Below, piece after piece: positions 9,908 to 23,172 of a stretch of 64,000 nt of DNA (position 1 is the stretch's first letter; every line of letters starts with the position of its first letter). A program made the position numbers and the translations under genes. The notes under the pieces are model-generated. The model did no database searches, was not told the origin of the DNA, and worked only from the letters and a program-made list of their open reading frames with translations. Source of the DNA: a marine bacterium B5-7 (lineage in GTDB: Bacteria; Pseudomonadota; Gammaproteobacteria; Arenicellales; CAJQKF01); assembly GCA_021604525.1 (NCBI GenBank), contig BQJD01000001.1:62001-126000 (forward strand), read 5' to 3'.

Positions 9908-11083
9908 ATGGACTTCGTACACGGGTCTACCTCAGCACATATACGTCCGATGAAACCCCGTGACGTAGACGAAGCTCACCGAGCAGCGACTCCTCTTGAA
10001 CTGCTATTCGATCTGGTATCAGTGATTGCTATTGCTGCTGCCGCCACTGGCCTGCACCACTCGATAACTGAAGCTCATTTCGTCGAAGGCATAATAAAAT
10101 TCGTCATGGCTTTCTTCGCTATCTGGTGGGCGTGGATGAATTACACCTGGTTTGCATCTGCCTATGACAACGACGACGTACCATTCCGTCTGTTAACCAT
10201 GATAATTATGGGTGGTTCGTTGACGATGGCCGCTGGTATCAACCATGTGTTCATCTCCACCGATTTGACCTTGATTGGAATCGGCTATGTGGTTATGCGT
10301 ATTGCCATGGTTGCTTTATGGTTGCGTGCGGCGGCTAACGATGCAGGACGGCGAAAGACCGCATTGTGGTATGCCGGTGGTATTGCCGTTGTCCAGTTTT
10401 ACTGGATTGTTATAATTTTTTACCAGTCCTTTATAAAAGATTCACTTTATATATTGTTTGCTGTCGGAGTCGTCTTTGAGTTGCTGGTCCCGTTGCTGGC
10501 CGAGAAAAAAGCGACGACTCCCTGGCATCGGCATCATATTATCGAGCGTTATGGCCTTCTGAACATCATCGTGTTGGGAGAAGTTCTGCTCGCCGGTTCC
10601 ATGGCGCTCGGCCAAGCCTCCGGTGGACATGTTGATGGTACTCTGGTTCATATCGCACTCACTGCACTGGTTGTTGTATTCTCAATGTGGTGGCTCTATT
10701 TCAGTAGAGATGGCCACCTGGAGTCAAAGGATCTGTCGAGTGCGTTTATTTGGGGATACGGGCATGTGGTGATTTATATGGCCGGTGCGGCGGTCGGGGC
10801 CGGCTTTGCAGTGCTGGTCGATGTAAGTACAGGCCATGCCGAAGTCGGCAACATCGGTGGCAGCTATGCAGTCGCAATCCCCGTGGCGCTCTATTTGCTT
10901 GGACTATGGTTCGTTCGTGACCAGCTTGTGCTTGTTGGCACAGCGAGATGGGTTCTGCCTGTCTTCGCCGGATTGATACTGATAACGCCATTGCTGTTTA
11001 CAGTTCGAGCTGTTGCTATCCTGACCATGCTGGCGGTAATTACGAGAAATTACATGGTTCGACGTAATGATCGTTACGCGTAG
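9908..11083 (+). CDS. Low temperature requirement protein A (LtrA) family membrane protein
   Basis: TPLELLFDLVSVIAIAAAATGLHH N-terminus and many TM segments. Confidence 0.85.
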   Translation: MDFVHGSTSAHIRPMKPRDVDEAHRAATPLELLFDLVSVIAIAAAATGLHHSITEAHFVEGIIKFVMAFFAIWWAWMNYTWFASAYDNDDVPFRLLTMIIMGGSLTMAAGINHVFISTDLTLIGIGYVVMRIAMVALWLRAAANDAGRRKTALWYAGGIAVVQFYWIVIIFYQSFIKDSLYILFAVGVVFELLVPLLAEKKATTPWHRHHIIERYGLLNIIVLGEVLLAGSMALGQASGGHVDGTLVHIALTALVVVFSMWWLYFSRDGHLESKDLSSAFIWGYGHVVIYMAGAAVGAGFAVLVDVSTGHAEVGNIGGSYAVAIPVALYLLGLWFVRDQLVLVGTARWVLPVFAGLILITPLLFTVRAVAILTMLAVITRNYMVRRNDRYA

Positions 11084-11154
11084 TGCGATACTCTAAAAAG
11101 CTGATTCTCTCAAGACTCAACAGTTGAATTGAAAACAAACGAACATCAGTAAAA

Positions 11155-12711
11155 CTACAACTGCGAGTCCAGTGGCAGGACACGCAAACTTAATACCGCC
11201 AGTCTCTTCCACCAAGAGACTTCGGGTTCATGTGACCAGATCAGAGATCCGCTCCCGTCAGGCTCGTACCACGTGATCTTTTCGCCGCCTGTGTTTGATG
11301 CAGCGAGCTCAAGACGATAGGCATTGTTCATAGTAAATGATTCAAACCAATCGACGACTTTTCCTGCAACTGCCTTCGACTCGATGATCAGACCCATTTC
11401 GGTATTTTCAACAGCTGATCGTGGATCAAGATTGAAAGAACCGATAAACACACGGTCGTTATCGAAAACAAATGATTTGCTGTGCAAACTGGCGGCAGAA
11501 GATCCTGATAATGTAGAGTTTGATCGGTTGGTATTGGAATCCGGTATTGCCTCAAACAGCTCGACCCTGGCTTTGAGTAATCGGCGGCGATATTTGGCGT
11601 ATCCTGCGTGGACGACAGCGACATCCGTTGATGCAAGAGAGTTGGTAATTATCCGAACTCTGATACCACGCTTTCTGAGATCCTCAAGAAACTGTGTCCC
11701 TAAGGGTCCCGGAACAAAATAAGCCGAGATTATAATCAGTTGATCGGTGACAGACTTAAACTCCTTGGCAAGGTCACTGATAAGACGATAGTGATGTTCA
11801 TCACGACCTTCAATCAGCTTGTCGGGTTGGTCGTAGACCAGATGCGCTACACCCCAGTCGAATGAAATGGAACCCGCTTTGATTTCGTTGGCCAGCTTCG
11901 AAGTACGAAGAGCGACAATATAGGGATCCTGGTGCAGTTGTCGGGTATGAAGTTCAAGTCTTTGGTAAAGTCTTTCAATGTCCTTGTTAGCTATCGATGT
12001 TGTAACCAGAGCGCTGACAGGATAGGCCAGTTCATGATTCCAGTATAAGTCGAATGAGCCAGATACATCACTAACGCCTCGTCCGATTATCATGGCATCG
12101 AGATCGGTGAAATTGAATCGTTTACCTGCCTGAAAATATTCATCCCCGATATTGCGCCCGCCTACCACTGATACCTGGTTATCAACGGTAAACGACTTGT
12201 TGTGCATTCGACGGGTGATATCGCCGAACCGAGTGGCGAACTGTAATAGCCGGGGAGTGCCGCGAATGAACGGGTTGAACAGGCGGACCTCGATATTTTC
12301 GTGGGCGTCAAGTGAGGCAGCACTCAAGTCTCTCCCTCCAAGATCCATGTCGTCCACCAGAAGTCTGACCCGTACTCCACGATCAGCAGCTTTCAAAAGC
12401 TGGTAAGTAAGCAGGCGTGCAGTCTTGTCGTCATGGTAAAGGTAGTATTGGGCGTCGATGCTTTTTTCGGCGGCGATGGAGAGTGCGGCACGGGCCACAA
12501 ATGCATCGGCTCCACTTTCCAGTAACACGACGCCCGTCTTGCCAGGATGAGCCTGAAGCTTGTCACCCATGCGTCGGGCAAGAGTTGTGTCATGAGTGTC
12601 AGCAAATGCCCGGGATGGCGATCTCGGGTAGTCTTCAGGAAGTGTCGCGCAACCGACTATGCCGCCACAAATCAGTATCAGGATCAGGGATTTAAATGGT
12701 AACCGATTCAT
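11155..12711 (-). CDS. Phospholipase D-family lipoprotein, ClsC/YmdC-like
   Basis: Lipobox-like CGGIVGCATLPEDY after MNRLPFK; two HKD motifs (MHNKSFTVDNQVSVVGGRNIGDEYF; LHSKSFVFDNDRVFIGSFNLDPRS). Start placed at 12711. Confidence 0.85.
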   Translation of the reverse strand: MNRLPFKSLILILICGGIVGCATLPEDYPRSPSRAFADTHDTTLARRMGDKLQAHPGKTGVVLLESGADAFVARAALSIAAEKSIDAQYYLYHDDKTARLLTYQLLKAADRGVRVRLLVDDMDLGGRDLSAASLDAHENIEVRLFNPFIRGTPRLLQFATRFGDITRRMHNKSFTVDNQVSVVGGRNIGDEYFQAGKRFNFTDLDAMIIGRGVSDVSGSFDLYWNHELAYPVSALVTTSIANKDIERLYQRLELHTRQLHQDPYIVALRTSKLANEIKAGSISFDWGVAHLVYDQPDKLIEGRDEHHYRLISDLAKEFKSVTDQLIIISAYFVPGPLGTQFLEDLRKRGIRVRIITNSLASTDVAVVHAGYAKYRRRLLKARVELFEAIPDSNTNRSNSTLSGSSAASLHSKSFVFDNDRVFIGSFNLDPRSAVENTEMGLIIESKAVAGKVVDWFESFTMNNAYRLELAASNTGGEKITWYEPDGSGSLIWSHEPEVSWWKRLAVLSLRVLPLDSQL

Positions 12712-12899
12712 AGTGATGTGAGAGGATTTGAGTGTGGTGTGGTGCTCGACATGTGTAGCGGAATATAGAAACAGGTTATGTTTCTCAATTCGTGATAAAA
12801 ACACTTTTTATATTTTCGATGAATTGCTGTTCTAATCCACTGTAACCTATTGCTCGTATCAGCTACCATGACGATTCTTGATCACCAGTAAAGTCCAGA

Positions 12900-14033
12900 A
12901 TGTCAGTCGAATTCAATCCCCAACAGAAAAAGATAATTGCTGCCGGAATAACCACTGCGGCTGCAGGCGTTATCTTGCTGGCCATGCTGCTGTTGATTCT
13001 ACTGCTGATTCGTATATTCAGTACGTTTGACCATGTGTTTTTACCGTTAGCGGTCGCAGGTGTTATTGCGATGGTGGTTAAACCGTTATACATGTGGTTG
13101 TGTACCCGAGCAAAATTGCCGGCGCCACTTGCGCTGTGTACATTGTTCCTGATTATCGGGTTGCCGTTTGTTGGTGCGTTGACATTGTTTGGCACATTGA
13201 TCGTGACACAACTCAATGGGCTGATAGATCAACTTCCAGTTCTCCTCGATTCACTGACAGATTGGTTTGAAAAACATCGTCCTGAATTATCCTATCTTTG
13301 GAACGAACATCCGGTAGGCGCAAAAATTAAAGAAACATTGTCGCAACCGGGTGGCCCTCTCATACAAATATCGAGTTTCTTTTTAAATTCTCTGGTAACT
13401 GCGGGGGCAAGCGTAGCAAATATTTTCGTGTCCCTGTTTGGTTGGGTTATTACACCGGTGTACGTGGCGTTTTTTCTTATTCTGTCAATGCCTAATGCAC
13501 GTGATGTGTCTTCCGTCACCATGCCGTTTTTCAAAGAAGAGACTCGCGATGACATTACCTTCCTGGCCAGGGAGTTCCTCAATCTTGTGGTCACGTTTTT
13601 CCGCGGTCAGCTTCTTATCGCACTCATTCAGGGAATTTTATTCGCTATCGGGTTTTCACTGATCGGTTTGCAATACGGTGTCGTGTTAGGGCTGACACTT
13701 GGATTTTTGAACATCATTCCATATCTCGGTAGCGCGCTTGGCTTGGCTGTATGCTTGCCACTTGCGTACCTGCAGGTCGGTGGTGGAGTACAGGAGTTAT
13801 TGTTTGTCATCGGTGTATTTACCGTGGTACAGGCCATAGAAGGTTACTTCCTGACACCGAAGATTATGGGTGATAAAACCGGTCTGCATCCGCTCGCAAT
13901 TATTGTGGCAATATTTTTCTGGGGCGCCGCGTTGGATGGTATTCTCGGCATGATTCTGGCTATTCCCCTGACAGCCTTTCTGGTGGTCTTCTGGCGTCTT
14001 GCTCGCGAGAAATACATCAAGGAAATCTTTTAA
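12900..14033 (+). CDS. AI-2E transporter (PerM/TqsA) family protein
   Basis: TM-rich; IIPYLGSALGL...GYFLTPKIMGDKTGLHPLAIIVAIFFWGAALDGILGMILAIPLTA typical of the family. Confidence 0.88.
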   Translation: MSVEFNPQQKKIIAAGITTAAAGVILLAMLLLILLLIRIFSTFDHVFLPLAVAGVIAMVVKPLYMWLCTRAKLPAPLALCTLFLIIGLPFVGALTLFGTLIVTQLNGLIDQLPVLLDSLTDWFEKHRPELSYLWNEHPVGAKIKETLSQPGGPLIQISSFFLNSLVTAGASVANIFVSLFGWVITPVYVAFFLILSMPNARDVSSVTMPFFKEETRDDITFLAREFLNLVVTFFRGQLLIALIQGILFAIGFSLIGLQYGVVLGLTLGFLNIIPYLGSALGLAVCLPLAYLQVGGGVQELLFVIGVFTVVQAIEGYFLTPKIMGDKTGLHPLAIIVAIFFWGAALDGILGMILAIPLTAFLVVFWRLAREKYIKEIF

Positions 14034-14094
14034 AAATACAGTTTCCGAGATCGTCGTATGGCACAGGTGCATGACATATTAGTATCCTGTCGAT

Positions 14095-14622
14095 CTACAT
14101 CAAGCCCATTTCAAGATCCGTTGAGATCGCATCAAGGCCAGCCTGAGCACAGGCCTCATCCGTTAATCCGGAAGGTGCTCCACTAACACCGATTCCACCC
14201 AGGATCGTACTCGCAGCAGCGATTGGCAGACCACCGGCTGACATGATCAAACCGGGGAGTTTGCCGGGAGAAAAGGGCGATGTGAAGCGGCCTTCGAGCC
14301 CAGAAGTCGGTGAATTAAAATTAAGAGCCGCATAGGCTTTCTGTTCACTGATCGGCGCTGTTATGGGCATGGCCAGGGTATCGCGTAATGCGACCTGCAC
14401 ATGACCGCCTCGATCAATAACCGTCACTGCGATATTGAGCCCTTCGGCACGACAAGCTTCAATGGATGCCTGCGCTGCCCGAGTTGCATATTCAAGTGTC
14501 AGCCGCATGATTGGCAATGCAACCGGTTCCTCATCGGCACGAGTCACCGTGAGTATCGAACCAATTGACAGGGTAAATGTGGTGAGTGCAATCAACGTGC
14601 GGTGTGAAAGTTGAGAATGCAT
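14095..14622 (-). CDS. Heme-binding GlcG/HbpS-family (DUF336) protein, exported
   Basis: LTLEYATRAAQASIEACRAEGLNIAVTVIDRGGHVQVALRDTLAMP...KAYAALNFNSPT plus N-terminal signal peptide. Confidence 0.82.
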   Translation of the reverse strand: MHSQLSHRTLIALTTFTLSIGSILTVTRADEEPVALPIMRLTLEYATRAAQASIEACRAEGLNIAVTVIDRGGHVQVALRDTLAMPITAPISEQKAYAALNFNSPTSGLEGRFTSPFSPGKLPGLIMSAGGLPIAAASTILGGIGVSGAPSGLTDEACAQAGLDAISTDLEMGLM

Positions 14623-14779
14623 GAATAATTCCTCCGTGTGGGTTATGACTTGTGCGATGTCAGGTAAACGAGAAACTTATCATTAAGCGATGATGTTTTG
14701 TACATTAACAAGCCATGTCTGTTGTTGTTTGTGCAAGTCGTGATTATGTGGACTTCAGATAATTCCTGATAGCTTACAT

Positions 14780-15772
14780 TCAACGGTGCCGGCATACTTT
14801 TCCGGTTAAAGAATCGATGCACCAGATATTATTGTCACACAGGTGGGTTCCACCCAGCCAATAATCGAAATTTCGTTCATCCAGGAAGTTTTGTTTGCCG
14901 GCCAGTACTTCGCGGCCTGATTGTGTGATGCTTACCATTTGATCTGCTGTGAAAGGAGGAGAAACAGGCATATCGAAATTAAATTGAATGAGTCCCCCAG
15001 ACGGATTGGCTTCGTCGATCAGATGAGGTTTACCCGCCAGTCCCATAAGAATTCTCCAGAATGACAAATCGCCGAGGTGTCGACGTTCTTCGGTTAACTG
15101 GTACATGGCAAACAGTTTCCCTGGACGACATTCACCTCGAGCCAACAACTGAAGGACCGTTTTCTCTATGCGTGTCAGACCGCTTTCTGTTGAAGGTAGT
15201 TCTTCAAGTAATCGGATAATGGCGCCATGCAGATAGGGAAGGCTTGTTAAATTTTCATCAAGTAGCGCCTCAAGGGCCTTTGGATCGCGTGAGGTGAACG
15301 CAGCAAAGGCCTGTCGCACCTGGCTTAACATGACGTCATCTATCGGAACACGGTATGCCGCAAGCATGGCGATATCATCAGGCTGACATTCGCCGAGATA
15401 GCGATCGGTACACACCAGAAATAGCGGCGTATCAATATTATTTTTCCTTGCAAACCAATCAAGGATCTGGATTATCTGTAATTGATCGTATAAATCGTGC
15501 TCGAACCATAGCTCAACTCGATCGTAATTTGCATGATTTCGTAATGCATCGTCACGTTCCCGAAGTCCATCAATTACTGTGTGATAGTCACCATAACCGA
15601 CCTGATCCAGAAAGCGTGCCCGAGACTCGCTTTGCTCAGTCAATGATAGCTGGGGAAGCACGGGTCCCTCATGGAGAATGTCCTGCCATGGAATAATATT
15701 CCCATTGATGCCGGCGGCGCGCATCAGACCGACTGCTGAATCGCCATTGGTAAGGTATAAAGTGTTACTCAT
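14780..15772 (-). CDS. DUF1835 domain-containing protein
   Basis: N-terminal LYLTNGDSAVGLMRAAGINGNIIPWQDILHEGPV and ELWFEHDLYDQLQIIQIL are typical. Confidence 0.75.
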   Translation of the reverse strand: MSNTLYLTNGDSAVGLMRAAGINGNIIPWQDILHEGPVLPQLSLTEQSESRARFLDQVGYGDYHTVIDGLRERDDALRNHANYDRVELWFEHDLYDQLQIIQILDWFARKNNIDTPLFLVCTDRYLGECQPDDIAMLAAYRVPIDDVMLSQVRQAFAAFTSRDPKALEALLDENLTSLPYLHGAIIRLLEELPSTESGLTRIEKTVLQLLARGECRPGKLFAMYQLTEERRHLGDLSFWRILMGLAGKPHLIDEANPSGGLIQFNFDMPVSPPFTADQMVSITQSGREVLAGKQNFLDERNFDYWLGGTHLCDNNIWCIDSLTGKVCRHR

Positions 15773-15778
15773 CAGTGA

Positions 15779-16912
15779 CTAATCCGTGCTGGCTAATTCG
15801 GTCAGGGCTTCAATAAATCTAATCGAGTCGGTGTCATTGTTGTACAAATGCGGGGTCACTCGTATGCTGTCTCCGCGAATACTGATATGAATGTTTCGTT
15901 TGCTGAAGTGTTCCAGTGAATGATCTGGTAAACCCCCGGGAAAACGAATGCCGAGGAAATGACCGGCGCGTGCAGGGATTGATGATGCTACAAGACCAAG
16001 ACCTCGCGCGGCTTGTTCTATGGTTAGTGTATACCCTGCAAGTGTCTTTTGAATCCGCTTGGGATCCCACTTTAAAATCAGTTCGAGAGCACGAATCGCC
16101 ATAGGCATAAGAGCAAAGTTTGCGGTCTCGCCGACATCGAAGCGTGAGGCATCGTCCCGAAGATTTGTATCGTAATGGACCAGGTTGCGAAAGTCATGGG
16201 CATTTCGCCGAGTAATCCAGGCGTCCTCGAGAGGTTCGCCATGATGAAACTCCGGTGCGGCATATACAAAAGACAGGCTATATGGACCAAGCAGCCACTT
16301 GTAGCTCGCGCAAACCAGAAATGCCGGTTTAATCTTATCAATATCCAACGCCAGGGCACCGAGAGACTGAGTCACGTCAAGCACCAGTTGCGTGCCACGA
16401 TGCCGGCACAGCATTGCGATTGTTTCAAGGTCAAGTAGTGCGCCATCGGTCCAATGGCAATGGGGCAGGGCAGCAACGGCAACATCGATGGATTCGAGTG
16501 TATCTATCACTGCATCAGTCCAGCTCTGACTCTTCAACGGATTCACCGTTATCAGTTTGCATCGATGTTCTTTACAATAGCGTAACCACGGATACACGTT
16601 GGATGGAAACTGTTCGCCGAGAACGAGCACCGGACGGCTTTCGGGTGATGGCAAGTTACGACAAGCGATACCCATGCCGTAGGACACCGATGGGGCAATG
16701 GAAATATCCTGCTGACGGGCATTGATCAATTGGGCAAACAAGTTTCGTGCAACATCGGTTTCAGTAAAAAAATCCCGGGGTTCGATAAGCCACGGTTGCG
16801 ACTTGCGGCGAACACCTGTGATTCCCGCTTCCGCGACCGTGCGAGCAAGTGGCGATATGTAGGCGCAGTTTAAGTACGTTACGTCTTCGGGGATGTCGAA
16901 ATCATCGCGCAT
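15779..16912 (-). CDS. Aminotransferase class V-fold PLP-dependent enzyme
   Basis: VTYLNCAYISPLA...; LVLDVTQSLGALALDIDKIKPAFLVCASYKWLLGPYSLSFVY (PLP-Lys region). Confidence 0.85.
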   Translation of the reverse strand: MRDDFDIPEDVTYLNCAYISPLARTVAEAGITGVRRKSQPWLIEPRDFFTETDVARNLFAQLINARQQDISIAPSVSYGMGIACRNLPSPESRPVLVLGEQFPSNVYPWLRYCKEHRCKLITVNPLKSQSWTDAVIDTLESIDVAVAALPHCHWTDGALLDLETIAMLCRHRGTQLVLDVTQSLGALALDIDKIKPAFLVCASYKWLLGPYSLSFVYAAPEFHHGEPLEDAWITRRNAHDFRNLVHYDTNLRDDASRFDVGETANFALMPMAIRALELILKWDPKRIQKTLAGYTLTIEQAARGLGLVASSIPARAGHFLGIRFPGGLPDHSLEHFSKRNIHISIRGDSIRVTPHLYNNDTDSIRFIEALTELASTD

Positions 16913-17364
16913 AAAATTTTATCAGCCGGCAGAAATGGTTATAAATACGAGGTGTGCAACTGGCGAAATACAAGGGTACGGCATGCTGGCAGTAGCGATC
17001 GGTAATCTTGAAAGGTACACCATTGATATGGCAAAAAACCATGCAACCAGCCCGTTACAGAACATTAAGACTGGATTACGATAATCTGATTTACGTCTCT
17101 ATACGAGTTTGGATTTAATCCTTAATCGAATCAATGGCTACTTGCAGAAGTATTTGAACAGATATGGTAATCGACTTAAACTTGGATCGATCATTTGCCG
17201 CTGTTAAATTTGGCGTCACATGGTGGCGTTTTTTAATACCTTCATCTTTAAGCTATCTTCGCTGGACTACGCGCGATCTGTTGGATCGGTGTTTTATAGG
17301 GAGATTCATACTCGAGGTGGTCAATTATTACCCCCCATCGCAAGTCTGTTAAGGAGAGGCTCAT

Positions 17365-19668
17365 TTGATCCCCGACGTTTTTGCCAGAAAATTCGGCGAG
17401 TGGATTGTCAGCAAACCGTGGCTGACGATATTTTTTTCGATCCTGTGGGTGCTTATCGCGGCTTATGGAAGCCGTTTCTTAAGCTTCACCAATGATTATC
17501 GAGTCTTTTTCAGTACTGACAATCCTCAGCTACTGGCATTCGAAGCCCTCGAGAAGACCTACACCCAATTCGATAATGTGTTGTTTGTTGTGGCACCTGA
17601 CGATCACGACGTGTTTACTGCAGAAACTATCGCAGCGCTTCGATTTCTGACCGAGGAATCCTGGCAAATTCCCTATTCCATCCGGGTTGATTCGCTGACT
17701 AATTTTCAGAACAGCTATGCCGAAGCAGATGACCTCGTAGTTGAAGATCTGGTAAGTGCAAGTTCGGAACTCGATGCCGATGAGTTATCACGCATAGTCG
17801 AAGTCGTACGCAATGAACCACTCATAAATGGCCAACTTGTGTCCTATGACGGCGATGTTGCCGGCGTCAATGTCACGATCCAGCTCCCCGGGTTGAATCA
17901 CAATGTGGAGGTCCCGGAGGTTGTTGAGGCGGCACGAAATCTGGCGGCGCGGTTTCGGCAGAAGTATCCGGACAAAGCGTTATACATTACTGGCGTCAAC
18001 ATGCTTAACAATGCCTTTTCCGAGGCGACTCGTCATGACCTGGTGACACTGATACCGATAAGTTTCGCCGTGATCATCGTACTGATCGGTATCATTCTCG
18101 GAAGGCTCAGTGGGACATTCATTACGTTTCTGATTATCGTGATGAGTGTGGTTACGGCGATGGGCGTGGCGGGTTGGGCTGATATGGAACTTACGCCACC
18201 ATCGGCGACAGCGCCGATCATCATTTTAACTCTTGCAGTTGCCGACAGTATTCACATTCTGACTAATTTTCTGCATAAGCTTGGCGATAGCAATAGTCGG
18301 CAAGAGGCAATGGTCGACAGTCTCAGAATTAATATGCAGCCGGTGTGGTTAACCAGCCTGACTACCGCCATTGGTTTTTTGACCATGAATTTCAGCGACG
18401 CACCACCGTTTCGCGATCTCGGTAATATTTGTGCTGTAGGTGTCTTGGCCGCGTTCGTTTTATCGGTGACCTTTTTGCCTGCGGCGATGATGCTGAATAA
18501 GAAGAATTACAGATCAGTACAAAAGCGACCGAATCGTATGTTCACCAATCTGGCCGAGTTCATCATCGCACGCCGCAAGATACTTCTGTCAAGTATCGGG
18601 GTCGTCATGGTGTCGATGGTTGTACTGATACCGTTTAATACTATCAACGATCAATTTGTCGAATACTTTGACAAGAGTATTCCGTTCCGTACGGCATCAG
18701 ATTTCGCTGGCGAGAATCTGGTTGGTGTATACCGGATTGAATACTCACTGGATTCGAAAGAATCTGGCGGCATCAATGAGCCGGACTTCATGAATCAGGT
18801 TGAATCGTTCTCCAATTGGTATCGTGAACAGCCCGGTGTGCAACATGTCAGCACTTATACGGATATCATGAAACGCTTGAACCGGAATCTCCATGGCGAT
18901 GATCCGTCTCGGTATGCTATCCCCGATAGTCGAGAGCTGGCGGCACAATACTTGTTGTTATACGAGATGTCGTTGCCTTATGGGCTGGATCTCAACGACC
19001 GGATTAATGTTGACAAATCCGCAGTCAGACTGGTCGTCAGTATTGAAAATCTGACAGTCAATGAGACACTCGATCTTGAAGCAAACGCCCGCCAATGGCT
19101 GGACAACAATGCTCCGGCACTCACAACCGACGGTACGGGTCCAAGCATCATGTTTTCGCATATCACCCGTCGTAACATCTCCACCATGTTGATCGGCACT
19201 ACCATTGCGCTGGTATTGATTTCAGCATTGTTGATTCTGGCACTGCGTTCCGTAAAACTGGGTCTGGTGAGTGTTATACCTAATCTGATGCCGGTGGCGA
19301 TGGCATTTGGGCTATGGGCAGTGATCGATGGCGAGATCGGGCTGGCGCTTTCGGTGGTGGCGGCGATGACACTTGGCATCGTCGTCGATGATACTGTCCA
19401 TTTTTTAAGCAAGTATTTGAGAGCCCGGCGAGAGCAGGGGCTCGATCCGGCTAACGCGATTCGTTATGCATTCGAGACCGTCGGGTCTGCATTATTAACG
19501 ACATCGATTGTTTTGGCTGCAGGATTTTTAGTGCTTACTTTTTCCGCATTTAATATTAATGCGCAGATGGGGCTCATGACTGCAATGACAATCGTCATCG
19601 CGCTAGTTGTTGATTTCTTCTTTCTGCCTCCCTTGTTAATGTTGATTGAGGAGCATAAAAATGCGTAG
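17365..19668 (+). CDS. RND superfamily (MMPL-type) exporter; TTG start with AAGGAGAGG Shine-Dalgarno
   Basis: 767 aa with two TM-loop-TM halves, e.g. PTAPIIILTLAVADSIHILTNFLHKL and VVAAMTLGIVVDDTVHFLSKYLRARRE. Confidence 0.88.
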   Translation: MIPDVFARKFGEWIVSKPWLTIFFSILWVLIAAYGSRFLSFTNDYRVFFSTDNPQLLAFEALEKTYTQFDNVLFVVAPDDHDVFTAETIAALRFLTEESWQIPYSIRVDSLTNFQNSYAEADDLVVEDLVSASSELDADELSRIVEVVRNEPLINGQLVSYDGDVAGVNVTIQLPGLNHNVEVPEVVEAARNLAARFRQKYPDKALYITGVNMLNNAFSEATRHDLVTLIPISFAVIIVLIGIILGRLSGTFITFLIIVMSVVTAMGVAGWADMELTPPSATAPIIILTLAVADSIHILTNFLHKLGDSNSRQEAMVDSLRINMQPVWLTSLTTAIGFLTMNFSDAPPFRDLGNICAVGVLAAFVLSVTFLPAAMMLNKKNYRSVQKRPNRMFTNLAEFIIARRKILLSSIGVVMVSMVVLIPFNTINDQFVEYFDKSIPFRTASDFAGENLVGVYRIEYSLDSKESGGINEPDFMNQVESFSNWYREQPGVQHVSTYTDIMKRLNRNLHGDDPSRYAIPDSRELAAQYLLLYEMSLPYGLDLNDRINVDKSAVRLVVSIENLTVNETLDLEANARQWLDNNAPALTTDGTGPSIMFSHITRRNISTMLIGTTIALVLISALLILALRSVKLGLVSVIPNLMPVAMAFGLWAVIDGEIGLALSVVAAMTLGIVVDDTVHFLSKYLRARREQGLDPANAIRYAFETVGSALLTTSIVLAAGFLVLTFSAFNINAQMGLMTAMTIVIALVVDFFFLPPLLMLIEEHKNA

Positions 19669-20443
19669 CGTATTTTGCCTCACGACCATCATATTGTTCT
19701 GGTCAACGGGTATTCTTGCCGAGACGCCGCAACAACAGGGTCATGCGGTTGTCAGCGAACTGCATGCTCGTGACACGGGTTGGCATGATCAGTTCGCCAA
19801 AATGAAAATGATTCTAACCAATCGGCAGGGCGAGACCAGTACGCGGGAAGTTCGCATGTATACACTGGAAGTGCCTGGAGATGGTGACAAAAGCCTGTCG
19901 ATATTTGATGCGCCTGCTGACGTCAGGGGAACGGCGTTCTTAAGTCACACCCATGCGCTGCAGCCTGATGACCAATGGCTATATCTGCCGGCTTTAAAAA
20001 GGGTAAAGCGTATATCTTCTGCAAACAAGTCAGGGCCATTTATGGGGAGTGAATTTGCTTATGAGGATATCGCCTCCCAGGAGATTGATAAATTCACTTA
20101 CAAGTTAGTCGCTGAGGAAACCATAGACGGTAATGATGCTTTTGTGGTCGAGCAGTATCCACAGTATGAAAAATCAGGTTATACCAGGGAAGTCGTGTGG
20201 ATCGACAAGGCACGTTATATTCCATTGAAACTTGACTATTACGATCGCAAGGATGCATTACTGAAAACGCTGACATTTAGCGATTATCAGCAATATCTCG
20301 ACAAATATTGGAGGGCTGGTGAAATGTACATGGAAAATCATCAGACCGGTAAACGCTCGACTCTTACCTGGACGGACTATTCATTCAGGCAAGATCTTGA
20401 TGACCATGATTTTGATCGTTCAGTTTTGAAGCGATTACGCTAG
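19661..20443 (+). CDS. Outer membrane lipoprotein-sorting (LolA-like) protein
   Basis: Signal peptide; DQWLYLPALKRVKRISSANKSGPFMGSEFAYEDIA typical of the family next to RND exporters. Confidence 0.82.
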   Translation: MRSVFCLTTIILFWSTGILAETPQQQGHAVVSELHARDTGWHDQFAKMKMILTNRQGETSTREVRMYTLEVPGDGDKSLSIFDAPADVRGTAFLSHTHALQPDDQWLYLPALKRVKRISSANKSGPFMGSEFAYEDIASQEIDKFTYKLVAEETIDGNDAFVVEQYPQYEKSGYTREVVWIDKARYIPLKLDYYDRKDALLKTLTFSDYQQYLDKYWRAGEMYMENHQTGKRSTLTWTDYSFRQDLDDHDFDRSVLKRLR

Positions 20444-20445
20444 CG

Positions 20446-23017
<2,572 letters not shown>

Positions 23018-23099
23018 CCCGAACTACCGACTTTAGTCGCTGATAAAGGTTGCTCTTTGGTTTATGGAAAAACCCGAACACGCGCTTGAGAAATTAATA

Positions 23100-23113
23100 T
23101 TGATGTAAATCAA
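23100..23113. promoter_or_regulatory. FNR/DNR-type box TTGATGTAAATCAA
   Basis: Exact match to TTGAT-N4-ATCAA, about 60 bp upstream of the Crp/Fnr-family gene. Confidence 0.75.
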
Positions 23114-23172
23114 TCAATATTCAAGCCTCGACGGATATCATGGAGATAATATAATCGCAAGGTCTCGAATCG

